Positions 1-10,287 are shown, counted from the stretch's first letter. The stretch is DNA of 64,000 nucleotides from Thereva unica (GCA_949987705.1 OX465283.1:137604101-137668100); one strand, 5' to 3'. Translations and numbers: made by a program. The notes: a model not told the origin generated them from the sequence alone.

Positions 1-381
1 CTTAGTTCTCCACTAACAGCAAGCCACTCCTCAATTGAAAGCCTTCTTGGCAGCTATTTCGGTACAACACCAGCTCCTCCATTCTCGCTACAAGAAGATA
101 CTTACCTTCAAAATAGAATTAGCGACGATGAAGCAACAACAACTACTGAGTCCGAGACTACCGAAGACGACACCACAATGACCTCTACTACGGACGGAAA
201 GCCTGATTGCAAGGCCATAGGCCAGAAAGTTAGTATCATTGCAAAATAATACTTGTATATGTTTTTATTATTTTATTTTTTAAATTTCAATTTTAATTAA
301 TTGATTTCATTACAGTGTTACCGCCATTCCGAATGCTGCACTCAGCGCTGTCACGGTTTTTTGCATCAATGCGTGACGTGA
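1..381 (+). CDS. 3' end of a gene for a Thr/Glu/Asp-rich protein with a C-terminal knottin-like (ICK) cysteine domain; 5' truncated by the window
   Basis: Two exons are visible: 1-228 (open from the first base, phase 0) and 316-381, joined over an 87-bp intron with a GT donor at 229 and an AG acceptor ending at 315. Exon 1 encodes Ser/Pro/Thr sequence and then an acidic Thr/Glu/Asp run, which looks like an extended linker. The cysteine domain begins at the end of exon 1 and fills exon 2. Its spacing is C-x6-C-x5-CC-x3-C-x6-C, followed by two residues and a stop. This is the six-cysteine C-C-CC-C-C pattern of inhibitor-cystine-knot peptides. In insects such domains occur in secreted inhibitor, neuromodulator-like and toxin-like proteins; nothing here shows which applies. 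No signal peptide can be checked because the start lies outside the window. The exon call is firm; the function is not assigned. Confidence 0.72.
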
Positions 382-1034
382 TCAATGACGGAAATCAAAT
401 TTAATCATAGTGTTTAAGTTCTTATTTTTGACAACGTAAATGTTTATATGTGATAATTATTTGCGTGATAGTGTTATTTGAGTTTTTTTATAATATTTTG
501 TTTTATTTATTTAGTATTTCGATTTATTACATGTATTTTTTTAAATATAAACTTGTTTCATTTATTAGTCATTATAAAATGTTCTTAGTCGAAAAGTTTT
601 TCAGCAACAAAAAGAACGTAATATAAAAACACTAAAATTTAATATATAGACCCAATTTCAATTTATGCAATAACGAACTTTGTTGCAATTTTTTCCCCCA
701 AAAAAGTTGGGGTTCCCCACTAACACTGACTCATGAACACACCTTTAATGATCTTTCACGGCTGAATAATCTGCCTGTGATCTAATCTGTGTTTTTTATT
801 ACGAGAGACAATTATATTTGGTGCTTTAGGATGCAAAATTGTGTAAAACAATGAACATTAATTCTAATTCAGTCCAAATTACATTCAAGCTGTCTTTAAA
901 ATGAATTTCTTACAGGTTTCCGTGAAACACGATTCGTAGTTGTCCGTGGTACAAATTAAAACATATCTGGATAGTTTTTCTGTCATATGTGTATTTATTT
1001 TTTAATAGGGGTAAGGCGCCTAGGGGGCCTGTTT
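382..1034. other. AT-rich intergenic stretch with no gene seen
   Basis: This is the 3' flank of the cysteine-rich gene. An AATATAAA-like motif near 543 could serve as a weak polyadenylation signal. I see no open frame with codon character and no clear repeat boundary. Confidence 0.5.
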
Positions 1035-1037
1035 AGA

Positions 1038-1300
1038 GGGCCTCGGTAGTCTAGGGTGAAGGCACCTGACTGCTATCCCAGAGGTCCCGGGTTCGAGTCC
1101 CGGCCAGCCCCACGGTCTTTCGCCTTTTCCACTTTCCCTACATAACTTTCCTTCTTTCTCTTCTTCCCTCTTTACATTCCTGATTCTTCCTGTCATAGCC
1201 TTCCCTAGTCCTTCCCCGCTCCACCAAGCGCATGCTATCGGTTGGTTGATGACATTCAAATCGTTTCAGGAGGCATAACCCTCCAGAGTTGTTCTCGATG
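1038..1300 (+). repeat. tRNA-derived SINE-like element (tRNA-like head 1038-1112)
   Basis: Positions 1038-1112 resemble a tRNA: an A-box-like stretch near 1046-1060, a perfect B box (GGTTCGAGTCC, 1090-1100), and a 5-bp T stem (ccggg/cccgg) around a 7-nt loop. The acceptor stem pairs only for its outer four bases and the anticodon stem is broken, so this is not a working tRNA gene. It is followed by about 150 bp of pyrimidine-rich body. A short motif at about 1228-1245 (ctatcggttggttgat) recurs at about 52899-52914, which suggests a dispersed family. The 3' limit is uncertain. Confidence 0.5.
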
Positions 1301-1600
1301 CCCCGATGTCAGAGTCGCGAAATGGTTGCGAGTAGGTGGAATAAAATATCGCCGCTAGGTTGTGACAGTTCCTTCCTTCTCTTCTCTCTCTCTATCTTCC
1401 GCCTAGAGCTGCTGTTCGACATTTTATACGAACAAATAGTTTGTCGACAGTACAAAGGGACTTTCCCTAAGCCTCTAGTCTGTCACATAAAAAAAAATAT
1501 AGTCTCCTTTTGTAAAAATATTTTTCGCAGTCATAATTTAACGTATTGTTACTTTCTTACGGCTTAACGGATTCGTAGGATTAATTGAGGAACACCCTGT

Positions 1601-2011
1601 GGGTGCTTTCAGTAATGCATACTTGCATGCGCAAAATGCGTAAGTTGGACCCGCATCCACTTGCGGAAAAATAATTTGGGCATGCATGCAAGTACGCATT
1701 AGTGAACTTGCCTCGCCATAGTTAAATTAATGAGCTGATTAATTGTTATTTTTGATGTTCTTTTAATATATTTACCGCACGCTATCAATATTTTCCATCC
1801 ATTTTATGTTGGACCCAATACTTTGACATTTAACATCGAAGTGCTTTCTCTTCTGCTTTGAAAACTGTTCGCAGGGCTATCGAAAAGTTTGCAAAGCTTG
1901 CGCACATTTGCTTCGCATGTCTGCATTTATGAACTCTGTGCAAACGCATTTTTGCTTTAATGAAACTAATGCAAACGCAAATATACGCAAACTGCTTTAC
2001 TGAAAGCACCC
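1601..2011. mobile_element. Non-autonomous TIR element (MITE), about 411 bp
   Basis: The 15-bp sequence GGGTGCTTTCAGTAA at 1601-1615 is perfectly inverted at 1997-2011. A second inverted pair lies inside (1614-1630 with 1684-1700, 16 of 17 matching). The interior is rich in TGCA/GCAAA words and has no coding capacity. The target duplication is not clear, so the superfamily is unassigned; the AGGGTG-type end is compatible with hAT. Confidence 0.55.
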
Positions 2012-2734
2012 TATTATAATGTTCTCACAGAAAGTTATTTATTAAAAACCAAATACAGTTAAATTCTAAAACACAATTATTAAAGTTCACTCTTATCACT
2101 TGCAATTTAATATGTTACTCTATTAAATTATACATATTTATCGCTTTTTAATTCACTTTTCAAGCACCTCACTTCCCTTGACGTCTCTTTTATCACTTTA
2201 GAGCACTTTCATCATTTTTCAAACTAAAAACTGACTCCAAATGTCGCTACCGCTGCTTTTATATATCCTAGATCCACCTTTATCCAAGTTTCAGATCTTT
2301 TGACCATTGTCTTTAGACCATTCTGGAATATACTTCTTTCCGGAAACATCGAATGTCTTTGTCTTTAATAACCGTTTGCTCAAATTCTAATCTAACAGAT
2401 GGCGCCATGTTAGTTTAGTACGGTTTAGTTAAATTTAGTGAGAAAATTGCAGCAAGGAAAGCGGATGACGGATTCTAGAGGGAATTCATCGAAATGCATC
2501 GTTTCACTTTCTGCAAAATTTGCAATTATAATTGCCAATCAAGTAGCTTCAGTCATGTTTTCTCCATGAAAACCTAAACGCAACTGAAGTTTGCGCAACT
2601 TGTTGCGTAGTGTATGGACAATCGCAAATTTTTTGGAAAACACAAATTTGCGCAAATTGTTCGCTCGTGTATTAGACCCTTAACACTATACAGCGCACGA
2701 ACTGGTCTAGCTGTGAATCGCCTGTGATTTGCAA
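2012..2734. other. Non-coding stretch between mobile elements
   Basis: AT-rich sequence with GCAAATTTGCG-type words at about 2590-2660 that echo the preceding MITE and may be a diverged relative. No gene is seen. Confidence 0.4.
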
Positions 2735-2898
2735 CATTCTTTCCTCAATCTTTACCTTCTGACTTTCAGCCTAATGACAATGATTTTCGTCACATAATTC
2801 CTAACCGTGGGGTTCATTTTTTACCTCTCTCAATTACCAGTGCTGATATCGTGAAATATATTGACGAACTCAAATTCGACTTCACTTCTGGCCCCGAC
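2735..2898 (+). pseudogene. LINE reverse transcriptase fragment, part 1 (split by the 2900-6184 insertion)
   Basis: In one frame this reads as the region just upstream of the RT fingers of a CR1/Jockey-group LINE, with a stretch like ITSADIVKYIDELKFD and then TSGPD, matching the family pattern leading to SxGxDGIP. The frame stops at the Transib-like insertion and resumes with I-P-P-V after 6186. The element is 5' truncated and dead. Confidence 0.6.
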
Positions 2899-4211
2899 GC
2901 ACAGTGGGGCTCGCTCATATCAGGCGCGGATTTAGAATTTTGTTTAAGGGGGGGTCACGGAATTAAAAGTAAAGGCTGTATCAGAACCTAAAAATGTGCA
3001 GTGTGCAGCAGCAGCGCCAGAGCAGCATGCTGCAGTCTGTATCAGATACTGCTGTTTCACCCGTGCAGCGCAATTTTTGTTTGACAGTAAAACCTCGAAA
3101 TAAAATTTTTGAAAATGTTAATAATTTTATTTATTCGCACCAGAGCTATATTAATTTTTCCTCCATGATCAAATTCTTTTAACAAAAAACTACCACCTGT
3201 TGTTCACTCGTTGAAAATTCGCGCGTCTTCTTTAAATTCACTTGTCAAGTAAGAAGTGTCAAAAGTGCTGCATGTATATATGCAGCAAAATTAGAGTTTG
3301 AGATGAAAATGCAGCACGCTACTCTGGTGCTGCTTTGCTTGTCATTTTATCAGCCTCAGCCAATAGAAACACTTGTCGGTGCAGCGCTGCAGAGGTTCTG
3401 ATACGGCCTTAAACCAAGAAAGCGAAACACTGAAAGCATTCGACTATATACTTGGACAAAATGGAACGCTTTCATTTCACCAACGGAACCAATATCATCA
3501 GAGGGTGGTAGAAGCTGAAAAAAGTTTCCTTCAGACTTTTCATAACCCAGCATCTGTGTGTACAACGGGACTCACAAGTAAAAGAAAGCCGAGATCGATG
3601 TTATTATGTAGGGATGATGAACTTCTCTATAATCGTGACACTGACGGTAGATATTCTGGTGGCAAATGATAGGAACTTCAGGGCACTCTTCGTTGAATTT
3701 GGTGACTTTACTCTTCAGCATCATTTGGAAACCGCAGGTTCAGTCGCGACATGTATCAGTAAAACCACCCAAAATCAACTTATGGCCTGCAAAGACGAAA
3801 TTCAGTAAGCTATTCTGAATAGAGTTAGAGCGGCAAAGTTTTGCGCAGTTGTATTTGATGAGACGAACTACAATTCTTATACAAAACACCTTTGTTTATC
3901 CTACTACTACTACTGCAACAGAGCAATCAGAGAATTTCATCACATTTTGCGATGCATACCAAGCAATTCGTTCCGAGGATATCGTCATCGATCTGTGTGA
4001 GAAATTCGACTTGGACCTAAAATATTTGGTTGGAATTAGAACAGATAGTTGCTCGCTAATGGCGTCTGATTTGAAAGGGGTATGTCAGGACTTGACGAAA
4101 GTAGCCATTCACGCAAGTCGTTGTTCTTGCAGTAATCATTTGTTAACAATTCTTTATTAAAATCTTCCAAAGTTTCAAATTGTCGCAATGCTTCAGGAAC
4201 AAAGAGAGCAG

Positions 4212-4461
4212 GGGCGGGTTCGTGTATGGCGAACGACGATAGTCGAACGAAAAAAAATTGAAGTCGAAAAATTTTGGCGACGAAAATTTTAGCGTTCGCG
4301 TAAGTCGAAAGAAAATTGTTCGTGTCCTAATGCAAAAAGTCGATAACCCAAGACCTTTCGAGTGCCTTTCGTCGGCTCCAGGCGAAAATTTTCAATTTTT
4401 TCGACTTACGCGAACCCGAGACGAAAAAAAATTTTCGTTTTCGACATACACGAACTGGCCC
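4212..4461. mobile_element. 250-bp MITE with 3-bp CAG duplication, copy 1
   Basis: The terminal repeats are GGGCGGGTTCGTGTATG on the left and the inverse of GGGCCAGTTCGTGTATG on the right. CAG flanks both sides (4209-4211 and 4462-4464). It is nearly identical in sequence and identical in length to the copy at 4669-4918. It interrupts the hAT transposase relic. Confidence 0.75.
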
Positions 4462-4668
4462 CAGTTTTCGCTTTGGCAAACGGTTTTGCAAACGTTTTTA
4501 AAAAACATCTTGGTGGCAAATCACTTAAGGACTTAGCTAGACTGGTAGAAACCAACTTTACTAGTTGGGTAGAAAATTACGTTGGGCACATGCAGTTTGA
4601 GGGTGAACAATTAATAAAAAAGTGTGACGCACTTAATGAGATTTCGGTGTGGGAGGACGCGAAAACTG

Positions 4669-4918
4669 GGGCCGGTTCGTGTATGGCGAACGACGATAAT
4701 CGAACGAAAAGAAATTGAAGTCGAAAAATTTTGTCGACGAAAATTTTAGCGTTCGCATAGGTCGAAAGAAAATTGTTCGTGTCCTAATGCAAAAACTCGA
4801 TAACCCAAGAGCTTTCGAGTGCCTTTCGTCGGCTTCAGACGAAAATTTTCAATTTTTTCGACTTACGCGAACCCGAGACAAAAAAAAATTTTCGTTTTCG
4901 ACATACACGAATCGGCCC
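4669..4918. mobile_element. 250-bp MITE with 3-bp CTG duplication, copy 2
   Basis: This is the same family, orientation and length as copy 1, about 200 bp downstream. It is flanked by CTG (4666-4668 and 4919-4921). Removing it restores an uninterrupted frame of the hAT transposase relic (…EDAKT then ASAAAN…), which supports the exact boundaries. Confidence 0.75.
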
Positions 4919-6185
4919 CTGCATCTGCTGCGGCAAATCTTCGTCTTGTACTTTTCTGCCTAGAGTTTCCGATTTCATCTGCTTGGTTAAATGACGTTCT
5001 AGGCGTGTATAATATTCGTACTATTTGATTTTTTATCATAGTAATTAATAACATAATAAACTTTTACTTTTCGTACGTATCCGGTACAACTTTACATTTG
5101 AGCGGAATACTCCAAACGTCTTCATTAGATTTAAAAAAAGCAACGGATATGATCAAAGATACCGTTGCTGACCAAAAGATGTCATGAGGATTCTGTTTTT
5201 CGACGGTTATTTACTGAAGCCCAACATCTCGCTGCACAATTGGATGAGGAATTCAAAGAAGCACGGGTTGTTTATCGTCAAAAAATCAAACTCCAGAAGA
5301 AGAATCTTCATTCCTTTATTGGATAACATTGTTACCAAATTCAATGAAATGCTTTCTCCAGACATGTTGGACCGAGACGTTGATCAGTTGAGACATTCAA
5401 GATGTTCGACAAGTAGCAGAAGCGTATCAGCAGCTTTTGGTTTCTCCCATCTCAACTATTATTGCATAGTTCGAGCTTTTGGGGGGGGGGTCATGACCCC
5501 CGTGACCACCCCCCTTGAATCCGCGTCTGGCTCATATAAGGTTCTGCTCAAAACTCAATTTTCAAAATGTGGAAATTTTTCAAAAAAGTTGTATCATCGT
5601 AGTTGTAATGGGCTTAAAATTTGTGGTAGTGTGTATTTTTTTGTAGAGGTGTTTTTAAATGACATTTTCTATAAAATGCGCCAAGTTCTATTTTTGATTC
5701 TTTTTTTATTATAAAAGGAAGGCTTTGTATATTAGTTAATCGAAAAAATTAGCAATAGAACTTTGCGCGTTTTCGAGAAAATGTCATTTAAAACCCCCCT
5801 ACGAAAAAATATACACTACCACCAATTTTAAGCCCTGTATCATAAACCAATGACTTATAACATAATACAAAATTATATAAGAATCAACATACCTTGCTTG
5901 ACCACCGACATAATACACTTCCATAGATTTTATCGTTAAACGTTTAAAATTAATGTTTTTATATCGAGCATAAACTGGCATTCCTTTTTCGCAGAAGCAC
6001 TATTTTGCCTAAACTATGAACTTTATGCTCATGCGCTCGATGATTCATAGCAGTCAGCGACTTAATATTTTTACACGTGATCTGATACATTATTACAACT
6101 ACGATGATACAACTTTTTTGAAAAATTTCCACATTTTGAAAATTGAGTTTTGAGCAGAACCTTCTATGAGCGAGCCCCACTGTGC

Positions 6186-6735
6186 GACAGTATTCCTCCT
6201 GTTGACCTTAAGTCCGGTGCTGAGGTTTTCCAGTCTCCACTGAAAATCGTGTTTCAAAAATTTTTTGATAAAGGGTACTTCCCTACTTTTTGGAAGAGTT
6301 CGTTTATAATTCCTATTCCCAAAAGTGGTAGCAAGAGCAAAATATCGAATTATTATTCTGCAATCGTTTCTATCTGCAAGAGGCTGGTCTCAACGAATCA
6401 ACATTATTTTATTGCAGCTGGTTCCACAACCACCAATCTTCTTGAGCTCCTTTCTTCTGCTGGCGAGGGGTTCGCTTCCGGTTGTCAAACTGATTGTTTT
6501 TACACTGATTTTAGTAAGGACAAGCTCTCCCACTCTATTATAATTCTCAAATTCAGAATGTTAGGCTTTCCGCAAGCCCTTCTAGTATGGTTCCAGTCTC
6601 ACTAAGCTGACAGGACCTCTTTTTCAGGCATCCAAATCAGTGACCATTGAAGCGTCATACAGTGCCCCTCAAAGAAGTCATCTCGGTCCTCTTCTCTTTA
6701 TTCTATCAATTGCTGACATTGTTTTTTTGCTAAGA
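6186..6735 (+). pseudogene. LINE reverse transcriptase fragment, part 2
   Basis: This continues the RT interrupted at 2898. It reads IPPVDLKSGAEVF, then FWKSSFIIPIPKSGSKSKISNY (RT fingers), a decayed TDFSK segment near 6500 (catalytic motif A region), and at about 6660-6720 APQRSHLGPLLFILSI, a damaged form of the GVPQGSHLGPLLF motif of the CR1/Jockey group. The YADD box is absent, so the element is truncated on the 3' side. Confidence 0.7.
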
Positions 6736-6769
6736 CCCTGTAGAATATTAAGCCAGGTCCAGCCTCGTT

Positions 6770-6850
6770 CTTCTTCTTCTTTGATCCGTTAGTTGGCGTT
6801 CCGAGCGGGTTGGCCCGCAAACGGATACGCTGCTGTCGGTGCCGCTTTAA
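6770..6850 (-). mobile_element. Solo 3' end of an RTE-like LINE
   Basis: Read on the minus strand, this matches the 3' end of the RTE-like copy at about 63020-63100: a cgtatccgtt word, then aacggatcaaagaa and a short GAA-rich tail. It is a 5'-truncated retrotransposition product. The rest up to 7206 shows nothing recognisable. Confidence 0.55.
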
Positions 6851-7478
6851 AAATGCGGTTTAGTACGGGAGATCACAGAACGACTTCCTTTCTACGGTCT
6901 CCGTCATTTGATCGAACAATAGTCTGTAGTCAAAAAAAAGTTAGAGAGAACACAATAAAATTTTCTAATGTTCACGATATCTGAAGGCGGATCCCACAGA
7001 AAAAAAAATTACAGGTTAAAAACTCATAAATACGTTTAAAGTATAACTATAATTGGATGGAATTGCGTGCTCACCAATTAAACATATTTAATTAAGTTAG
7101 TAAGTGTAAATCAAAACAATTACCTATTTGTGAAGCAAATACTGAGGTCTCAAAAAGAATTGTTTTTAATATGGAGAGACAACAACTTCGTTTGGTTTCA
7201 CATTTAAGGTCGATTCGCACTATACGGAACGTCAACGTCACGTCACGGAACGGCAACGTCACGTCAAAATATTCTTCAATGAGTTTTGCACTACACGTTC
7301 ACATATATAGGCAACGTCACGAACCGTCAACGTAACGGCACGTCAAGATTAGTTTCAAACTATATTTTGACGTGCCGTGCCTTGACGTGACTGATCTATT
7401 CTGTTGAATACGAACGTAGTAACAGCAGTATTTCGAATTTTTCAAATAATAATCTTTTTTTGAAGAAACTAATTCATC

Positions 7479-8294
7479 ATGGAAGATGAAAAATTGATTG
7501 AAAAGGTTCGGCGATAGGAGAAGCTGTATGATCTTTCGCAGAAAAGGTATAGTCACAAAGAGAAAATTTGGTCAAATATTGTCAAAGAATTAAATACACC
7601 AGGGGCCTTACTCTCTATTACAATATTGTGCGAATTTCTCTCGAAAATGCCAAAATGGTATTCTGTATTACAAACTGATTAAATTCTGCTCGAAACTGTA
7701 ACTATATTGTTAGATTTTTACTCGAAAACTCAAGGATAATCGTGCAATTTATAACATTTTATGTATGGGGGAGACAATTGAAACCTCTTGCACTCATTTT
7801 CATTTCTTTCGGGGACATTCCTACTAAAGTAAGCAATATTGTAATAGGGAATATGGAAGCATTTTAGGTTCGGATAACAGTTTTGAGTAAAAAGCATTTG
7901 AGTATTCTAATAGAGAATAAGACCCCAGGTAAGTGTTAGGTTTTAATTTTCGCAATAGTTTCTAAATTAGAATGGACGAAGTTGCAAGAAGAGAAATCAA
8001 AAGAACGATTTATACCCTCTACTACATTACCATTAACATACAGCATTACAAGACCGATACGCTTGTCTCAGGTGCAAAGTAGCTACCAATATGATAGGCA
8101 ACGCCCACAACCAATGTAAATTAAAACAAGTTCTTTCTGCATATCATCATCAACTTCATATCCCCAGGAATCAATATGTTCAATGTTCAATATATGTTCA
8201 AACGGCAACACCAACACTATCCCCATCTCAAAATTCAACTCTTCCGCGTCAGCACAAGAATTTTATGAAAGCTATCTCATCACACATTTAACCA
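7479..8294 (+). pseudogene. MADF (Myb/SANT-like) protein of a Harbinger element, broken
   Basis: The start at 7479 gives MEDEKLIEKVRR, a stop at 7515-7517, then EKLYDLSQKRYSHKEKIWSN, the opening of a MADF domain as found in the DNA-binding accessory protein of Harbinger elements. The frame reaches a GT donor-like site that is now split from its exon by the nested MITE (7604-7924). A downstream block to 8294 ends in a Ser-rich stretch and EFYESYLITHLTNE, like the C-terminal tails of these proteins. The early stop, the insertion and frame breaks make it non-functional. Confidence 0.65.
7604..7924. mobile_element. MITE nested in the Harbinger accessory gene
   Basis: The inverted ends are GGCCTTACTCTCTATTA (7604) and the inverse of GGTCTTATTCTCTATTA (ending 7924). 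CCAGG is present on both sides (7599-7603 and 7925-7929). A second inverted pair (caatattg words) lies inside. Excision would restore ACACCAGGTAAGTG, a good exon/intron junction of the host relic. Confidence 0.7.
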
Positions 8295-8370
8295 ATGAAA
8301 TATAATTTAATTTTTACTTTCTATATTAAACGAAGTTGACTTGTTTTAATTATATGTATTAAACAAACCA

Positions 8371-8583
8371 TCAATTTTTGCTTAGCACTAATAGCGTCTT
8401 GAAAAGATGGTATTCTCCTTCTTGTCTTCTTCTACTAAATATGTTTTGCACCCATTTGTTCTTTTTTGTTGCTAAATTTAATTTTTCTTCTTCCAAAATT
8501 AATGCTATCATTGCTAACTTGGTATTATTAAACTGTGGCATTCCAAATAATAATTTAAAATCAGCAATACGGAATAAAGACAA
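8371..8583 (-). pseudogene. N-terminal fragment of a PIF/Harbinger transposase
   Basis: The minus-strand frame encodes about 70 residues. After an acidic helix comes KNKWVQNIFSRRRQEGEYH, which matches the conserved WVxxIxRRRxxxGEfh block at the start of Harbinger nucleases. The frame then stops; the DDE catalytic domain is missing. It is convergent with the MADF relic, the usual two-gene layout. Confidence 0.7.
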
Positions 8584-8725
8584 TACCCTATCTAATTTTT
8601 TTTAGACTGAACGCAAAATTTACGTAACGTTGACGTGACGTTTAAGTGCGAATTGAAAGCTAAATTGACGTGCCGTTGCCGTTCCGTGACGTGACGTTGA
8701 CGTTCCGTATAGTGCGAATCGACCT

Positions 8726-9793
8726 TTACTCGCTAATGTCTTTTTATTTTGTTTGAACAAATTTCGCGGTAATACTATAATGTCACTTTAAAATAAAATT
8801 TTATTAAATAACAATTTTGGATCCATTATTGAAATTTTACATATAAATTGTTTTGACTATCAAACCAGACAAACATATGTCCAAGTCCTTATAACAAATT
8901 TAAGCTATTATCCTAAAAATTAAATTTTACATTTTAAACAAAAACGTCATGCAGATAGAATTTATTAATAACATTCTTCCTGAAATTAAAATGGATATCT
9001 GATAACGCATAATTTTGTTCGGTTTGTTGGTTTACTTTAAATACAGGAAAATTGCTAGCTACGTAGCTTTGGTTATAGAGTGACGAAATTTAATCAAGTT
9101 TAATTGAGTTATCGTTGATTACCAGCCAAACATAATTGAATAGGATTCGTTAAATTGATTAGTTAATGACAGACTCAAACTAAATACGATACAGCAGCGA
9201 TTGTCATTGTGGTTCTAATTTGATCGCTAATTAGCACTATGATTGGAATTGCATCTCTCGTAGGTGTTAACTAATTTGGACCAAAGTTAATTTGGTCGTG
9301 TTGCACTCGTGGCGTGGTGTAAGAATGGTTATTAAATTTTTTGTGGTGACAATCATTAGGTAATTTATAATCATGGCAAATAGCCTGTTGCAAATAATAT
9401 TGGTCAAGGTAAAACTTTTTGCGCCTGTAATTCATTATAGGTACACATATGTATGCTCTTTGACCTTAAACCAAATCAAATTATGCTTTGTTATTATTTA
9501 CCTGTCGGTGTCTTACATTTACTTTTCGAACAGCCAAAATTATACTATAAAGCTTTTGTATCTGAAGAAAGAAATCCTCATAATAAAAGCAATATTTTAT
9601 CATTGAGAAAAACATATTTTCTTACGTTGATTTCGGGGATGTCACAGCACTTTGCAGACCATTCTTTCATCTAGTTGGTATTTTTTCCAAATCCGATGTT
9701 AAATCAAAACCAGAAATCTCCTTCTTCTATTTTTGAGAAAAAGTTGTCGTGCTGGAATGATTGTAACTCGTAATTGTTGGGCTAGATTATACA
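8726..9793. other. AT-rich stretch, no gene seen
   Basis: I find no family motif or clear inverted ends here. Small open frames near 9370-9670 have no codon character or recognisable domain. Confidence 0.4.
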
Positions 9794-10080
9794 TTATGAA
9801 AGGCTGCGTCCAGTGCGTCCGTTGCTATATATGCTGATGACGTCCGTATCCTATCAAACGACGATCATCAGAAAAATTGTCTTGAAAGGTTACGTGAAGC
9901 AGCATTTCCAAATGAAAGACATTGATCTGGCGACCAGCTGTCTAGGAATGGAGCTTCATCAATCGAAAACTTGTGACCGAATCGAAGTGATTCAATCGAA
10001 ATATATATGAGACATTTTGACGAGATTTAATATGGCAGATTACCATAACCCCTGTTGATATTAATCAAAAGTTATCGAAG
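9794..10080 (+). pseudogene. Ty1/Copia reverse transcriptase fragment
   Basis: This reads AIYADDV (the Copia RT catalytic box, usually YVDDI/YADDV), then FQMKDIDLATSCLGMELHQS, IEVIQSKYI, a stop, and DILTRFNMADYHNP. It matches the Copia order of the YVDD, MKDLGxxxxFLGxE, LSQxKYI and ILxRFxM blocks. It is truncated at both ends with stops after the KYI block. Confidence 0.75.
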
Positions 10081-10287
10081 GAAAAAATATCATTTTTGAT
10101 CTCGCTCATTGCGCTGTAACCATCTTAATCACTGAGAATCGGAAAGAGGCTTCTTGCAGGACTTTTTCGTTCCTATTTATGCTTCTATACCTGGAAACCC
10201 AGACGAGAGATACCTTGGCCCTCAACTAAAGCTACCTACCATAGGTTTGCAACGCTAGTTTGGCGCGTATCAGAATCTACCCTTAAA

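Larger units (their letters stand above)
3410..5460 (+). pseudogene. Decayed hAT transposase (DUF4371/ZMYM-like type)
   Basis: Short frames on + add up to a hAT transposase of the type often annotated as zinc-finger MYM-like. Around 3660-3790 is FGDFTLQHHLETA-like sequence. At 3800-3860 comes the segment ending in VVFDET (the catalytic Asp region). At 3940-4155 are LDLKYLVGIRTDSCSLMAS and a following conserved Cys/His stretch. At 5100-5200 is LDLKKATDMIKDTVADQ. The C-terminal part (5300-5400) has the IPLLDNIVTKFNE motif. Frames are broken by stops, shifts and two MITE insertions, so no functional protein is possible. Confidence 0.65.
2921..5529 (+). mobile_element. hAT transposon nested in the Transib-like element
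   Basis: The ends are CAGGCGCGGATTTAG (2921) and, inverted, CAGACGCGGATTCAAG (ending 5529). A perfect 8-bp duplication GCTCATAT flanks it (2913-2920 and 5530-5537). Both the CAGRCGCGGAT end and the 8-bp duplication are typical of hAT. The interior holds a decayed transposase and two copies of a 250-bp MITE. The left flank lies inside the Transib-like terminal repeat, so the hAT arrived later. Confidence 0.85.
2900..6184. mobile_element. Transib-like non-autonomous DNA element carrying a nested hAT
   Basis: The left end is CACAGTGGGGCTCGCTCATA (2900-2919) and the right end is its inverse (6165-6184). The flanks are CGACG on the left (2895-2899) and CGACA on the right (6185-6189), a 5-bp GC-rich duplication with one mismatch. 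CACAGTG ends plus 5-bp GC-rich duplications are the hallmark of Transib, the family related to RAG1 and its recombination signals. Without the nested hAT the element is about 670 bp and mostly inverted arms: 5530-5612 pairs with about 6090-6165, and 5612-5690 pairs with 5766-5834. No transposase is present. The insertion splits a LINE RT frame. The Transib assignment is inferred from ends and duplication only. Confidence 0.65.
7207..8725. mobile_element. PIF/Harbinger transposon, internally deleted
   Basis: The inverted repeats of about 55 bp begin AGGTCGATTCGCACTATACG (7207) and are mirrored at the right end (8725). The 3-bp duplication TTA (7204-7206 and 8726-8728) is the TWA type of PIF/Harbinger. 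Both characteristic genes are present as relics: a MADF/Myb-SANT-like protein on + and the N-terminus of the transposase on -. A 321-bp MITE (7604-7924) is nested in the first. Confidence 0.85.

Noticed and set aside
1038..1112. A functional tRNA gene
   Set aside because: Only the T arm folds correctly; the acceptor stem has three mismatches out of seven and the anticodon stem cannot form.
2899..6185. A 3-bp GAC duplication for the outer element
   Set aside because: Treating GC..GC as part of the element also fits, but the CACAGTG end with a 5-bp CGAC(G/A) duplication agrees better with a known family.
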